This document shows, in pieces, positions 13,492-21,116 of a stretch of DNA of 21,116 nt. Under the pieces are notes generated by a model that saw only the letters and a program-made list of their open reading frames with translations, ran no database searches and was not told the DNA's origin. The number at the start of each line of letters is the position of its first letter. Positions within the stretch are counted from its first letter, which is position 1. This stretch comes from CAZYHS01 sp964647545 (GTDB lineage Bacteria; UBA10199; GCA-002796325; 1-14-0-20-49-13). The DNA lies in contig CAZYHS010000025.1 of NCBI GenBank assembly GCA_964647545.1, positions 1 to 21,116 of the forward strand, given 5' to 3'. The translations under genes and the position numbers were made by a program.

Positions 13492-15213
13492 TCAAAGTAT
13501 CACGTCGCGTTTTCCGTAATGGGTGTGCAAAAGCTCGTGGCTCTTGTGTCCAAGCGGCTCTCCAAGGAACTCCTTGTAGAGTCTCTGCACGTCGCCGTTC
13601 TTGTGGCTCACTCTCACCTTTTCGCTTGAATCGATCGAATAGAGAGCTTTCATTCTCGCCTTTGCAGCTTCGGGTGAAACCGCAAACGGCTGGCCGCCGC
13701 CGGCGATACAGCCTCCGGGGCAGGTCATCACTTCAATAAAGTGCACATCTTTTCTGCCGTTCTTGATCTCTTCGAGCAGCTTTCTTGCATTGCCGAGTCC
13801 GCTAACAACAGCGAGGCCGAGCTTGAGACCGTCAACATCAACTGTGAGAAATTTCGACCCTTCAAAACCTCTGAGATCTTCGAATTCAAGTTTGCCGAGC
13901 TCTTTTCCGGTGATAAGGAAGTAGGCGCTTCTGACGGCCGCTTCCATAACACCGCCGCTGGCTCCGAATATCTTTCCAGCCGTGGTTCTTTCGCCGAAAG
14001 GCGTATCGGCCGCCTCTGGCTGAAGCGTTTTAAGATCGATACCGAACATTTTTATCATTTCGGCGAGTTCTCTTGTCGTAAGAACAAAATCGACGTCGGG
14101 GACGTGGTCACGCTCCATCTCGGGCCTTGAACATTCGAACTTTTTGGCCGTGCAGGGCATGACGGAAACGCTAACGATCCGTTTTTTATCGATCCCTTCG
14201 CGGTCGGCAAAAAAGCTCTTAATTATGGCCCCCATCATCTGCTGTGGGCTCTTACAAGTTGAAACGTTCGGCAAAAATTCGGGATAGAACTGTTCGACGA
14301 ACTTAATCCAGCCGGGCGAACAGCTTGTAATCATCGGAAGGGCACCGCCTTTTTTCACTCGCTGTACAAGCTCCGAGCCCTCTTCCATAATGGTAAGGTC
14401 GGCGCTAAACGACGTATCGAAAACTTTTGCGAATCCCATGCGCCTGAAAGCGGCGTTCATCTGCCCGTCGTAATCTTTTCCGGCTTCGACGCCGAACTCT
14501 TCGGCGATACTGACCGAAATGCTGGGGGCGTGCTGCACGACGACATAGTTATTGGGATCGGACAGGGCTTTCATAACACCGGCGATGCTCGAATTTTCGG
14601 CAAGCGCTCCGGTCGGGCAAACCATGATGCACTGGCCGCAGTTGATGCAGCTTGAAAGGCTTAATCCTTTTTCGAACGCGGTACCGATCTCCGAGCTGCT
14701 TCCGCGTTTGATGAAATCGATCGCCGAAACACCCTGCACCTCTTCGCAAACGCGCACGCAGCGACCGCACAAGATACATTTTTCGGGATCGCGCACGATA
14801 GACGGGCTCGAAATATCGAGGTCGGTCGATTTTTTCTCGCCGCGATAGAGACGCTGGTCAACTCCGAGCTCCTTTGAAAGATGCTGCAAATCGCACTGAC
14901 CGCTTCTGCTGCAATAGAGACAATCGTCGGGATGATTGCTTAAAAGCAATTCGACGATGGTCTTTCTGGCCTCAAGCACTTTCGGCGTGTGGGTCTTTAC
15001 GACCATGCCGTCACTTGCCGGATACGAACACGACGGGACGAATCCGGAGAAGCCGTCAACTTCAACGACGCAAATTCTGCACGCGCCTGTCGGGCTTTTT
15101 CCTTCAAGATGGCATAACGTCGGGACGTGAACTCCGGCCTTGCGAATGGCGGCTAGAATTGTGTCTCCTTCGTTTGCCTGAACTTTAATTCCGTTAACCG
15201 TTAAATTTAACAT
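13492..15213 (-). CDS. hydA: [FeFe] hydrogenase catalytic subunit HydA (NAD(P)-linked type)
   Basis: This is the catalytic subunit of a multimeric NAD(P)-linked, possibly electron-bifurcating [FeFe] hydrogenase, 573 aa. The domain order is as expected. A 2Fe-2S ferredoxin comes first (C34, C45, C48, C62), then the His-Cys 4Fe-4S motif (H94, C98, C101, C107). A double 4Fe-4S ferredoxin follows (C146, C149, C152, C156; C189, C192, C195, C199), and then the H-cluster domain. The H-cluster motifs are L1 TSCSPGW (296-302), L2 VMPCTAKKFE with C354, and L3 EVMTCPGGCIAGGGQP with C498 and C502. The small C-terminal domain is present through HELLHTHYG. L1 has serine where many hydrogenases have a second cysteine, a variant I recall from HndD-type enzymes. 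The start has an AGGT ribosome binding site and lies 12 nt after hydB. Maturation genes hydE, hydF and hydG are not in the window. Confidence 0.95.
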   Translation of the reverse strand: MLNLTVNGIKVQANEGDTILAAIRKAGVHVPTLCHLEGKSPTGACRICVVEVDGFSGFVPSCSYPASDGMVVKTHTPKVLEARKTIVELLLSNHPDDCLYCSRSGQCDLQHLSKELGVDQRLYRGEKKSTDLDISSPSIVRDPEKCILCGRCVRVCEEVQGVSAIDFIKRGSSSEIGTAFEKGLSLSSCINCGQCIMVCPTGALAENSSIAGVMKALSDPNNYVVVQHAPSISVSIAEEFGVEAGKDYDGQMNAAFRRMGFAKVFDTSFSADLTIMEEGSELVQRVKKGGALPMITSCSPGWIKFVEQFYPEFLPNVSTCKSPQQMMGAIIKSFFADREGIDKKRIVSVSVMPCTAKKFECSRPEMERDHVPDVDFVLTTRELAEMIKMFGIDLKTLQPEAADTPFGERTTAGKIFGASGGVMEAAVRSAYFLITGKELGKLEFEDLRGFEGSKFLTVDVDGLKLGLAVVSGLGNARKLLEEIKNGRKDVHFIEVMTCPGGCIAGGGQPFAVSPEAAKARMKALYSIDSSEKVRVSHKNGDVQRLYKEFLGEPLGHKSHELLHTHYGKRDVIL

Positions 15214-15225
15214 AATTTTACCTCG

Positions 15226-18200
15226 TTATTTTTCGGGCTGTGTGAAGTCGAGATCGCAACGCAGACAGCGTTTTGCTTCCTGCATCGCGCATTCGTGCGA
15301 AATGCAAAGTTCAACCTCGTTGAAATTGTTCTTTCTCTTCGCAAGCGGCAGATGCGGCTGTTTGACACGCGTCGCCGGAGCTGCATCGTCCTCTTCGTTC
15401 GAATCGACCGGCTCGACATAAACTGTCGGGAGCTTGACCTTGTCGAACATTCTCAGACTGCGACCTTGAACGTAGCGATCGATCATTTCGGCCGAACGTT
15501 TTCCGTCGGCGATAGCCTCGATGACCGTGTTTGGCCCTCTCACGACATCGCCGCCGGCGAACACGCCGCGAATGCTTGTCGTGGCAGTCTTGGCGTCTGC
15601 GGTGACCGAACCCCACTTGGTAAGTTCAACTGCATCGAGAACGCTTGAGTCGGGCTGCTCGCTGATCGCGACTATCAAAGTGTCGAGTTCGACGTCGAAC
15701 TCGCTCCCTTTGACCGACGAGAAGCTGCGTCTGCCCGATGCGTCGGGAGCGCCGAGCGCGTTCTTGATGAATGTCACGCCTTTGAGATTGCCGGCGTCTG
15801 TCGAAAGCTTGACCGGCGTCACAAGCGGAACGATCTTAATTCCCTCTTCAAGCGCCGCGTCGATCTCTTCGCGGTAGGCCGGCATTTCGTTTTCCGACCT
15901 GCGATAGAAGATGGTGACCTCTTTCACACCTTCCTGCCTTAGCGCCACGCGAGCCGCGTCAACTGCGGAATTACCGCCGCCGACGATGCCAACGCGCCCT
16001 TTCGCGAGGTTTTCCTTGCGCATGTTGTAAGCTTTAAGGAAATCGATACCGGCAAAGAGCCCCTTGCAGTTTTCGCCCTCAAGACCGAGCGATTTGTTTT
16101 TGTGAGAACCGATCGCAACGTAAACGGCTTTGTAACCTTCGCCAAGCAGCGACGAGATCGTAAAATCTTTGCCGAGCGACTTGTTGTATTTGATTTCGAC
16201 GTTGTCGTTGAGCAGGTTGGCAATCTCTTTGTTCAATGTTTCGCGAGGAAGTCTGTACTCGGGAATCGCGCAAGTCAGCATGCCGCCGGCGCGGTCTTCT
16301 TTTTCAAGGACCGTGACCTTATGGCCTCTTGAAGAGAGAATGTGCGCCGCCGTGAGTCCGGACGGGCCGGCACCGATAACGGCTATCTTGGCAGAATTCT
16401 TTGAAGGTGCCTTCGTGCTGGTCTTGAACATTTTCGCATCGACGTTATCGACGATGTATCTCTTGAGCGTGCGAATTGCGATCGCCTCGCCGCCTGTTGT
16501 TCCGCAGCGGCAGGTAGTTTCGCACGGGTGATGACAAACTCTCGAGCATGAGCTCGGGAACGGGTTTGCCTGTCTGACAACGCGATAGGCCTCTTCGAGT
16601 TCGCCGCGCGAAACGTGCGCAATGTATCTCCAGACCTCGGTATCGACCGGACAGCTCGTCTGGCAAGGTGCGCCGACAAGCTCTTTGCAGGCGCCGGCCG
16701 GACAGTTACGTTCGAAAATATGGGCTTCGTATTCGTCTCTGAACCAGCGAAGCGTTGACAATACCGGATTCGGCGCAGTCTGCCCGAGGCCGCAAAGAGA
16801 CGTCGTCCTGATGACCTCTGCAAGTTTTTCGAGATACACAACACCTTGGAAGCGCAGAAGTTCGGAGTTTCCTTTTTCGTTCTTTCTCGAACGCGTGATC
16901 GATCTTAAGATCTCGAGCATTCGGCGGGTGCCTTCGCGGCACGGAATACATTTTCCGCAGCTCTCCGATTGAATAAATTCCATGAAATACTTGGCCAGAT
17001 CGACCATGCAGGTCGATTCGTCCATAACGACCATTCCGCCCGAGCCCATGATGGCGCCAAACGCCTTGAGCTCTTCGTAGTCGGTTTTGATCCCAAGATG
17101 CGGAGCCGGGATACAGCCGCCCGACGGGCCGCCGATTTGAACAGCTTTGCATTTCTTTCCGTTCGGAACGCCGCCGCCGATATTGAAAACAATATCGTTT
17201 AGCGTTGTCCCCATCGGAATTTCGACAAGCCCCGTTCGCGACACCATGCCTGAGAGAGCGAAAACCTTCGTCCCCTTGCTCCCTTCGGTGCCGATCGACG
17301 CATAGACATCCGCACCTAAAGCAATGATGCCGGGGATGTTGGCCAGCGTTTCGACGTTATTAATGATGGTCGGTTTGCCGAACAGACCGCGCGCTGCCGG
17401 AAACGGCGGACGCGGACGAGGCATACCTCTCTTGCCTTCGATGCTGTGAATAAGGGCCGTCTCTTCGCCGCAAACAAAAGCTCCGGCACCTTTCTTAATT
17501 GCAATTTCGAGATCAAAGCCGATCCCTAAAATATTTTTACCGAGCAGGCCGTAGCTCTTTGCTTTGGCGATTGCCTCTGTGAGCTTATCGATACCAAGCG
17601 GATATTCGGCGCGGATGTAAACGTACGCCTTGCTTGCGCCGATTCCGTAGGCGGCGATTATCATGCCTTCGATCAATCTGTGCGGATCGCTTTCGCAAAC
17701 CGCTCTATCCATGAACGCCCCCGGATCGCCTTCGTCGGCGTTGCAGATGAGATATTTCTGCGTCTCTTTTGAAGCGCGAGCAAATAGCCATTTCTTGCCG
17801 GTCAAAAATCCGCCGCCGCCGCGACCGCGAAGTCCGCTCTTGAGGATCTGGTTGCAAACCTCTTCGGGCTTAACATTCGACAAAATATTAAAGAGCGACA
17901 TGTAGCCGCCGCGAGCGATGTATTCATCGATGTCGGAAGGATTGACAATGCCGGAATTGACCAAAACGACACGGCGCTGAGCCGCCATGAACGGATGCTC
18001 GTCGATGTAACCGACGCCGTCCCAAACCTTAAGCCCGAAACCTCTGAACTGGCCGACAACTTCGGCTTCCGGAAGTTTATCTTTGAAAACAGAGCCTAAA
18101 ATATTTTCGGCTTTGTCGTGGGTGACCTTAGCGAAGCTGATCCTTGTTTTGCCCGGAAGCTGCACGTCCATGATCGGCTCTTCGCTGCAAAGACCGATGC

Positions 18201-18480
18201 AACCGACCTCGACCACGTCCGCTTCGAGCTTGTTCTTTTTAACGAACTCGCGCGCGACTTCGAGCGTTTTGCCGGCCCCCGCGCCGAGACCGCAAGTGCC
18301 TGCTCCGATGAAAATCGTGGCGCGATCTACTTTTTCTCTTCTGAGCTTTGCGATCTTTTCGTCGGCATCTTTTCCGCTGAGCGGAGAAGCCGGAATCTTC
18401 GCGAGAAATTCTTTCGCAGGTTTCGGCGTAATGGCCGAACTGAACGTTACGCTGTTTGAAACAATGTTCTTACTTTCCAT
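15226..18480 (-). CDS. hydB: HydB (NuoF-like) fused to GltD-like FAD/NAD(P)H oxidoreductase
   Basis: This 1084-aa two-enzyme fusion starts with a HydB/NuoF part at residues 1 to about 595. That part has a thioredoxin-like 2Fe-2S domain (C63, C94, C98), the NADH/FMN fold (GRGGGGFLTGKKW 219-231, NADEGDPGAF 248-257, GAGAFVCGEETAL 331-343) and the 4Fe-4S site C508, C511, C514 with C563. Where ordinary HydB continues into a ferredoxin (after CPAGACKEL), this protein enters a glutamate-synthase-small-subunit/NfnB-like module. There the iron-sulfur cysteines are C606, C610, C645, C649, C653, C657 and C659, the FAD motif is VIGAGPSGLTAA (701-712), and the NAD(P)H motif is GIVGGGNSAVDAA (831-843). A further cluster follows (C1059, C1064, C1072, C1075). 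The likely role is electron input from NADH at FMN and NAD(P)H at FAD. AGGAGG precedes the ATG, which overlaps hydC by 11 nt. Confidence 0.93.
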   Translation of the reverse strand: MESKNIVSNSVTFSSAITPKPAKEFLAKIPASPLSGKDADEKIAKLRREKVDRATIFIGAGTCGLGAGAGKTLEVAREFVKKNKLEADVVEVGCIGLCSEEPIMDVQLPGKTRISFAKVTHDKAENILGSVFKDKLPEAEVVGQFRGFGLKVWDGVGYIDEHPFMAAQRRVVLVNSGIVNPSDIDEYIARGGYMSLFNILSNVKPEEVCNQILKSGLRGRGGGGFLTGKKWLFARASKETQKYLICNADEGDPGAFMDRAVCESDPHRLIEGMIIAAYGIGASKAYVYIRAEYPLGIDKLTEAIAKAKSYGLLGKNILGIGFDLEIAIKKGAGAFVCGEETALIHSIEGKRGMPRPRPPFPAARGLFGKPTIINNVETLANIPGIIALGADVYASIGTEGSKGTKVFALSGMVSRTGLVEIPMGTTLNDIVFNIGGGVPNGKKCKAVQIGGPSGGCIPAPHLGIKTDYEELKAFGAIMGSGGMVVMDESTCMVDLAKYFMEFIQSESCGKCIPCREGTRRMLEILRSITRSRKNEKGNSELLRFQGVVYLEKLAEVIRTTSLCGLGQTAPNPVLSTLRWFRDEYEAHIFERNCPAGACKELVGAPCQTSCPVDTEVWRYIAHVSRGELEEAYRVVRQANPFPSSCSRVCHHPCETTCRCGTTGGEAIAIRTLKRYIVDNVDAKMFKTSTKAPSKNSAKIAVIGAGPSGLTAAHILSSRGHKVTVLEKEDRAGGMLTCAIPEYRLPRETLNKEIANLLNDNVEIKYNKSLGKDFTISSLLGEGYKAVYVAIGSHKNKSLGLEGENCKGLFAGIDFLKAYNMRKENLAKGRVGIVGGGNSAVDAARVALRQEGVKEVTIFYRRSENEMPAYREEIDAALEEGIKIVPLVTPVKLSTDAGNLKGVTFIKNALGAPDASGRRSFSSVKGSEFDVELDTLIVAISEQPDSSVLDAVELTKWGSVTADAKTATTSIRGVFAGGDVVRGPNTVIEAIADGKRSAEMIDRYVQGRSLRMFDKVKLPTVYVEPVDSNEEDDAAPATRVKQPHLPLAKRKNNFNEVELCISHECAMQEAKRCLRCDLDFTQPEK

Positions 18481-18964
18481 TGCTGGCCTCCTTCTGACGG
18501 CACTCTGAAATTATCTTTGACAACTTCTTCGGCGTCACCTTCGCATAGAACTCGCCGTTGATGTTAATGACGGGGGCCAAACCGCACGCTCCCATGCAAG
18601 CCACCACTTCGAGGCTGAACAATTTGTCGCGCGTGGTTTTGCCGGGGGCAATTTTGAGCTGCTTGACGACCTCGTCGAGAAGTTTTCCCGAACCTTTCAC
18701 GTGGCATGCGGTACCGCGGCAAAGCATCACGTGATATTTTCCCTTCGGATGAAAACGGAACTGATTATAAAATGTGGCAACGCCGTAGATCTTGCTGGCG
18801 GGAATCTGCAGATGTTTGCCAATGTGAACGATGGCCTCTTCCGAAAGATAGCCGACCCTCTCCTGAACTTCCTGAAGGATCGGGATCAATTGGTCCCTTC
18901 TCGCTTCGGGAAATGTTTTTAGAACGCCTGACACGGCGCTCAAAACTTCTGACTCGGTATGCAT
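18470..18964 (-). CDS. hydC: Hydrogenase subunit HydC (NuoE-like 2Fe-2S protein)
   Basis: This 164-aa thioredoxin-fold 2Fe-2S protein is homologous to the 24-kDa NuoE subunit of complex I. Cluster ligands C82 and C87 (LCRGTACHVKG) and C123 and C127 (ACMGACGLAP) have the family spacing. The N-terminal helical part includes GYLSEEAIVHIGKHLQIP and IYGVATFYNQFRF, also NuoE-typical. It hands electrons between the HydB flavin and the rest of the hydrogenase. It is the first gene of the hydrogenase operon. A GGAGG ribosome binding site precedes the ATG (plus-strand positions 18971-18975). A perfect AT-rich inverted repeat abuts this site, so initiation could be controlled there. Confidence 0.95.
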   Translation of the reverse strand: MHTESEVLSAVSGVLKTFPEARRDQLIPILQEVQERVGYLSEEAIVHIGKHLQIPASKIYGVATFYNQFRFHPKGKYHVMLCRGTACHVKGSGKLLDEVVKQLKIAPGKTTRDKLFSLEVVACMGACGLAPVININGEFYAKVTPKKLSKIISECRQKEASNGK

Positions 18965-18974
18965 CTAGCACCTC

Positions 18975-18995
18975 CATTAAAGACGTTATTTAATG
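18975..18995. promoter_or_regulatory. 7-7-7 inverted repeat touching the hydC ribosome binding site
   Basis: CATTAAA (18975-18981), a 7-nt spacer and TTTAATG (18989-18995) form a perfect interrupted palindrome of 21 bp. On the transcript it lies directly 5' of the GGAGG of hydC, sharing one base with it. It could be an operator for a dimeric regulator or, as RNA, a weak stem-loop beside the ribosome binding site. No known regulator consensus was recognised. Confidence 0.45.
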
Positions 18996-19058
18996 AACAG
19001 AACTTTGGACAACGGGAGACCGACTACGCCAAAAGGTCAAAAATTAGTAGTGGGGGGG

Positions 19059-19092
19059 TTACCTAGTTTAGGATAAAAAACACCCTAGTAAA
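19059..19092. promoter_or_regulatory. Tandem CCTAGT direct repeats 22 bp apart upstream of hydC
   Basis: The word CCTAGT occurs at 19062-19067 and again at 19084-19089, exactly 22 bp apart, close to two helical turns. Both lie in the hydC leader/promoter gap; on the minus strand they read ACTAGG. A weak promoter (TTGAAA, 19105-19110, 17-nt spacer, TAGGGT, 19082-19087) would overlap the upstream copy. Such spacing is usual for tandem regulator binding, and the adjacent NarL-type regulator is a candidate. A six-base repeat can also arise by chance. A run of seven G lies beside it (19052-19058). Confidence 0.3.
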
Positions 19093-19125
19093 TTTATTCT
19101 TATTTTTCAAGCATTTGGAGTGTTC
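19075..19125 (-). terminator. Weak possible terminator after the NarL-type regulator gene
   Basis: On the minus strand AACACTCC (19117-19124) can pair with GGGTGTT (19079-19085) with one bulge, followed by six T (19080-19075). The loop is long (about 31 nt) and AT-rich, so it is a poor match to a standard intrinsic terminator. Its stem begins inside the stop codon of the regulator gene. If it functions, it separates the regulator pair from the hydrogenase operon. Confidence 0.22.
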
Positions 19126-19768
19126 AGGAGATAATTCCGTGCTTTAAAGCGTAGCGTGTCAGGCCGGCAATTGAATGAATATTCAATTTATCCATAATTT
19201 GCTGACGGTGAGCGTCTATTGTTTTTGTGCTCAAATCGAGGCTGGAAGCGATCTCTTTCGAGGTTTTTCCCTCGGCAATTAGCTGCAAAACTTCGCGCTC
19301 GCGGTCGGTCAAAACTTCGGCTTCGTCTGTCGGCATATTTTTTATGCTTTCGCGGAAACCTTCGACCACCGTTCCGGCGACTAGCGGACTGACATAGGTC
19401 TGGTTTGCTGCGACCGATTGAATAGCTTCAATTATTTCGTCGATATCACAGTCCTTCAACAAATAGCCCGACACACCGGCGGCAAATGCGCGCGAGACAA
19501 AAAGTTTATCTGCGTGCATCGATAAAATAATTATGCGGCATCTGGAATGTTTCTTTAAAATTTGGTGGCTCGCCTCGATGCCGTTCATGTCGGGCATTGC
19601 GATGTCCATTAAAATGACGTCGGGGGTTTCGCGGTCGCAAAAATCGATTGCCTCTTTGCCGTTTGCGGCCTCGCCGACAATTTTTATGTCGTCTCTTCCG
19701 CCGAGAAGCTTGATGATTCCGTCGCGGACGATTTGATGATCGTCAACCAGCAGCACTTTAACCGGCAT
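19124..19768 (-). CDS. NarL/LuxR-type response regulator
   Basis: This 214-aa response regulator is counted from the start at 19768. The receiver has DDH (9-11), phospho-acceptor D55 in ILMDIAMPD, S83 and K105 in LLKD. The C-terminal LuxR-type helix-turn-helix (about 153-210) reads LTDREREVLQLIAEGKTS and continues through KEIASSLDLSTKTIDAHR. The reading frame is open 16 codons further upstream, but the ATG at 19768 has GGAGG 5 nt before it and gives the normal start MPVKVLLVDDH. It overlaps the kinase gene by 11 nt, so the two form a cognate pair. It is the only DNA-binding protein visible in the window and lies 159 nt upstream of the hydrogenase operon on the same strand. It is therefore a good candidate to control that operon, though this is inference. 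Confidence 0.95.
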   Translation of the reverse strand: MPVKVLLVDDHQIVRDGIIKLLGGRDDIKIVGEAANGKEAIDFCDRETPDVILMDIAMPDMNGIEASHQILKKHSRCRIIILSMHADKLFVSRAFAAGVSGYLLKDCDIDEIIEAIQSVAANQTYVSPLVAGTVVEGFRESIKNMPTDEAEVLTDREREVLQLIAEGKTSKEIASSLDLSTKTIDAHRQQIMDKLNIHSIAGLTRYALKHGIIS

Positions 19769-21065
19769 CTTTGCCTCCATCGCGCTGAGTTTTTGCACAA
19801 ACTTCGAACGGCGCAATTACCGTTGCGCGGGTCCCAACTCCGGTCTCGCTACCGATCATTAAATTTCCCTCAAAATGACCGAGGCGCTCCTTGAGGTTGA
19901 AAAGTCCAAAACCGGCGTTTCCTTCGACGTACCTGTTAAGATTGTTGGAATCAAAGCCGACGCCGTTGTCCTCGACGGTGCAGCGGACGTACTGATTCCC
20001 CGGCTTGATATGAACAAGAACGCGAGTCGCCTGCGAATGTTTTACAACGTTGTTCAACAGTTCTCTGATGACCTGAAAAAGGAGAACTTTAATTTCCATG
20101 TCCATCTGCCGGTCGCACCTATCGTAAACGAACGAAATTTGCAGATTGTGTTTTTTCGCAAGTTTCTCGCAAAGCCCCTCGACGGCATATTCAAGCCCGA
20201 GCTCATAGAGCGCCGGCGGGCTCAACTCGAACAAAAGCGTGCGGGTTTGCGCCAAGGCCGCATCTATGTTGTCGTGAAGTTCTTTGATTGAGGCCGTGTC
20301 GTTGCGACGTTTTTCATCTTTAAGCATCGCGCTGGTTTGCATCTTTGAGACAAAAAGCGTTTGACTGACGCTGTCGTGCAAATTTACGGCAAGGCGTCTG
20401 CGTTCGCGTTCTTCGGCCATCGAAAGCTCGCTTGCGACCGTACGTATCTGTTTGCGGTATTGAGAAAACTTTTTTTCGTTTTCGATCTTTTCGGTTGCGT
20501 CTTTGATGTCCATTAAAACGCTCTCGACGCCATTCTCCCCCACCTTAAATGGCGTCGCAGAGACAATGCATGTGAGCTCTCGCCCTTCGGAGTCGTGAAG
20601 CGTCATCTCGCGTTTTGCGCTCTCGCCGGTTTCAAAGACTTTTTTAGCCGGACAGTTGGAGCTTTTACAAAACGAAGTTGCGCTGATGTCGAAACATTTC
20701 CGGTGGTTCGACAAAATATCGAACTTTTCGTTGTCGGAGATTTTTAGCGTCGAAAAGAAAGAATCGTTGGCGAGCAGAATTTTATAGTCGCGGCCGATAA
20801 GCAACATGCCATTGAGCGACTTATTGAAAATCTGTTCAAACTCGCGCACCGCCTGTTTGTGGTCGAAACATGCGCGGCGCGGTCTTGCAAGCGTCCAGCC
20901 TGCAAAAAGTGCCACAAAAAGCAAAACCAAAACCGGCCAGACCTGCTCGATTGGAAGCTCAAAAATGAAAACGACTGCGGCCGCCGCAAAAAACGCGAGC
21001 AAAACCGCAAAGGCCGAAATTACTCGCCAAAACCTGTTGATAAAGGAATTGCAGGAATTAATCAT
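19758..21065 (-). CDS. Membrane histidine kinase, NarX/DegS type, with PAS domain
   Basis: This 435-aa sensor kinase has two transmembrane segments near the N-terminus (about 15-36 and 42-60) with almost no periplasmic loop, so the signal is probably intracellular or membrane-borne. A PAS domain (about 75-190) contains three spaced cysteines (C124, C133, C138; KCF...FC...NCPA), as seen in some PAS domains suspected of redox or metal sensing. The HisKA_3 dimerisation domain has H230 in AVNLHDSVSQTL. The ATPase domain has ELLNNVVKHSQA, DNGVGF and GFGLFNLKERL. It is the partner of the NarL-type regulator, whose gene overlaps its end. No clear ribosome binding site precedes the ATG at 21065; the window ends 51 nt upstream. 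Confidence 0.93.
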   Translation of the reverse strand: MINSCNSFINRFWRVISAFAVLLAFFAAAAVVFIFELPIEQVWPVLVLLFVALFAGWTLARPRRACFDHKQAVREFEQIFNKSLNGMLLIGRDYKILLANDSFFSTLKISDNEKFDILSNHRKCFDISATSFCKSSNCPAKKVFETGESAKREMTLHDSEGRELTCIVSATPFKVGENGVESVLMDIKDATEKIENEKKFSQYRKQIRTVASELSMAEERERRRLAVNLHDSVSQTLFVSKMQTSAMLKDEKRRNDTASIKELHDNIDAALAQTRTLLFELSPPALYELGLEYAVEGLCEKLAKKHNLQISFVYDRCDRQMDMEIKVLLFQVIRELLNNVVKHSQATRVLVHIKPGNQYVRCTVEDNGVGFDSNNLNRYVEGNAGFGLFNLKERLGHFEGNLMIGSETGVGTRATVIAPFEVCAKTQRDGGKDAG

Positions 21066-21076
21066 CTGTGCGCGGC

Positions 21077-21105
21077 ATGCTAATTGCGAACCAAAATAAC
21101 ATCAA
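21077..21105 (-). promoter_or_regulatory. Putative promoter of the kinase-regulator pair
   Basis: On the minus strand TTGATG (21100-21105) and TAGCAT (21077-21082) are 17 nt apart, each matching the sigma-70 consensus in 4 of 6 positions. Transcription would start only a few bases before the kinase ATG, giving an almost leaderless message, which agrees with the missing ribosome binding site. The match is weak and the region is cut by the window end. Confidence 0.3.
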
Positions 21106-21116
21106 CTAGATTTTTC

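Noticed and set aside
13492..15213. HydA L1 motif reads TSCSPGW, with serine at the second cysteine position of TSCCPxW.
   Set aside because: I recall the same variant in HndD-type NAD(P)-linked hydrogenases, and the L2 and L3 motifs are intact, so it is treated as a family trait and not as an inactivating change.
15226..18480. The N-terminal 2Fe-2S domain of HydB shows only three of four expected cysteines (C63, C94, C98).
   Set aside because: The GxGTCGxxAGA form of this domain is common in HydB/NuoF proteins as far as I recall, so it is not a sign of decay in this gene.
18965..19123. Possible sigma-54 promoter or riboswitch in the hydC leader.
   Set aside because: No GG-N10-GC core is visible, and no known riboswitch signature was recognised in the 159-nt gap.

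Overview
The window is a gene-dense bacterial chromosome segment of roughly even base composition. No stretch longer than 300 bases lacks a gene; the largest gaps are 159 nt (18965-19123), 102 nt (1064-1165) and 98 nt (6209-6306). It suggests a Gram-negative anaerobe. The evidence is hopanoid side-chain genes, lipoproteins, a periplasmic nucleotidase, a multimeric NAD(P)-linked [FeFe] hydrogenase and radical SAM enzymes. The style (hopanoids plus HydABC plus many two-component proteins) fits deltaproteobacteria-like or related uncultured lineages, but no marker gene is present, so lineage stays open.

Layout. (1) 62-3295, plus strand: hpnH and hpnG, two consecutive enzymes of extended hopanoid synthesis, then two overlapping lipoprotein genes of unknown function. 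Two dispersed-repeat-type palindromes lie here. One (1088-1157) is between hpnH and hpnG. The other (1911-1983) is inside the coding sequence of the first lipoprotein, where it splits the signal peptide in frame. (2) 3315-6208, minus strand: an OPT-family peptide transporter translationally coupled to a PflA-like radical SAM protein. (3) 6307-9448, plus strand, divergent from the transporter: ridA, a 5'-nucleotidase-like periplasmic phosphoesterase, and a PLP lyase of the tyrosine phenol-lyase/tryptophanase family whose substrate-pocket residues match neither enzyme. (4) 9454-18964, minus strand: a seven-gene hydrogenase operon, in transcription order hydC, a hydB fused to a GltD-like flavoprotein, hydA, a lone receiver domain, an Fe-hydrogenase-like iron-sulfur sensor histidine kinase, a receiver-histidine kinase hybrid, and a second lone receiver domain. 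(5) 19124-21065, minus strand: a NarX/DegS-type membrane histidine kinase and NarL/LuxR-type response regulator just upstream of that operon.

How it fits together. The hydrogenase should couple NAD(P)H (and probably ferredoxin) oxidation to H2 production, or the reverse. The GltD-like fusion suggests an added NADPH or flavin electron-entry site. The operon also encodes a kinase that uses a hydrogenase-derived iron-sulfur domain as sensor, plus three receiver domains, none with a DNA-binding output. The only DNA-binding regulator in the window is the NarL-type protein next door, so it is the natural candidate for transcriptional control. This catalytic hydrogenase plus co-encoded redox/H2-sensing phosphorelay is the most interesting system here. 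In region 3, RidA is the expected partner of a PLP beta-lyase, because such lyases release 2-aminoacrylate; with the divergent peptide transporter this looks like a peptide/amino-acid catabolism locus.
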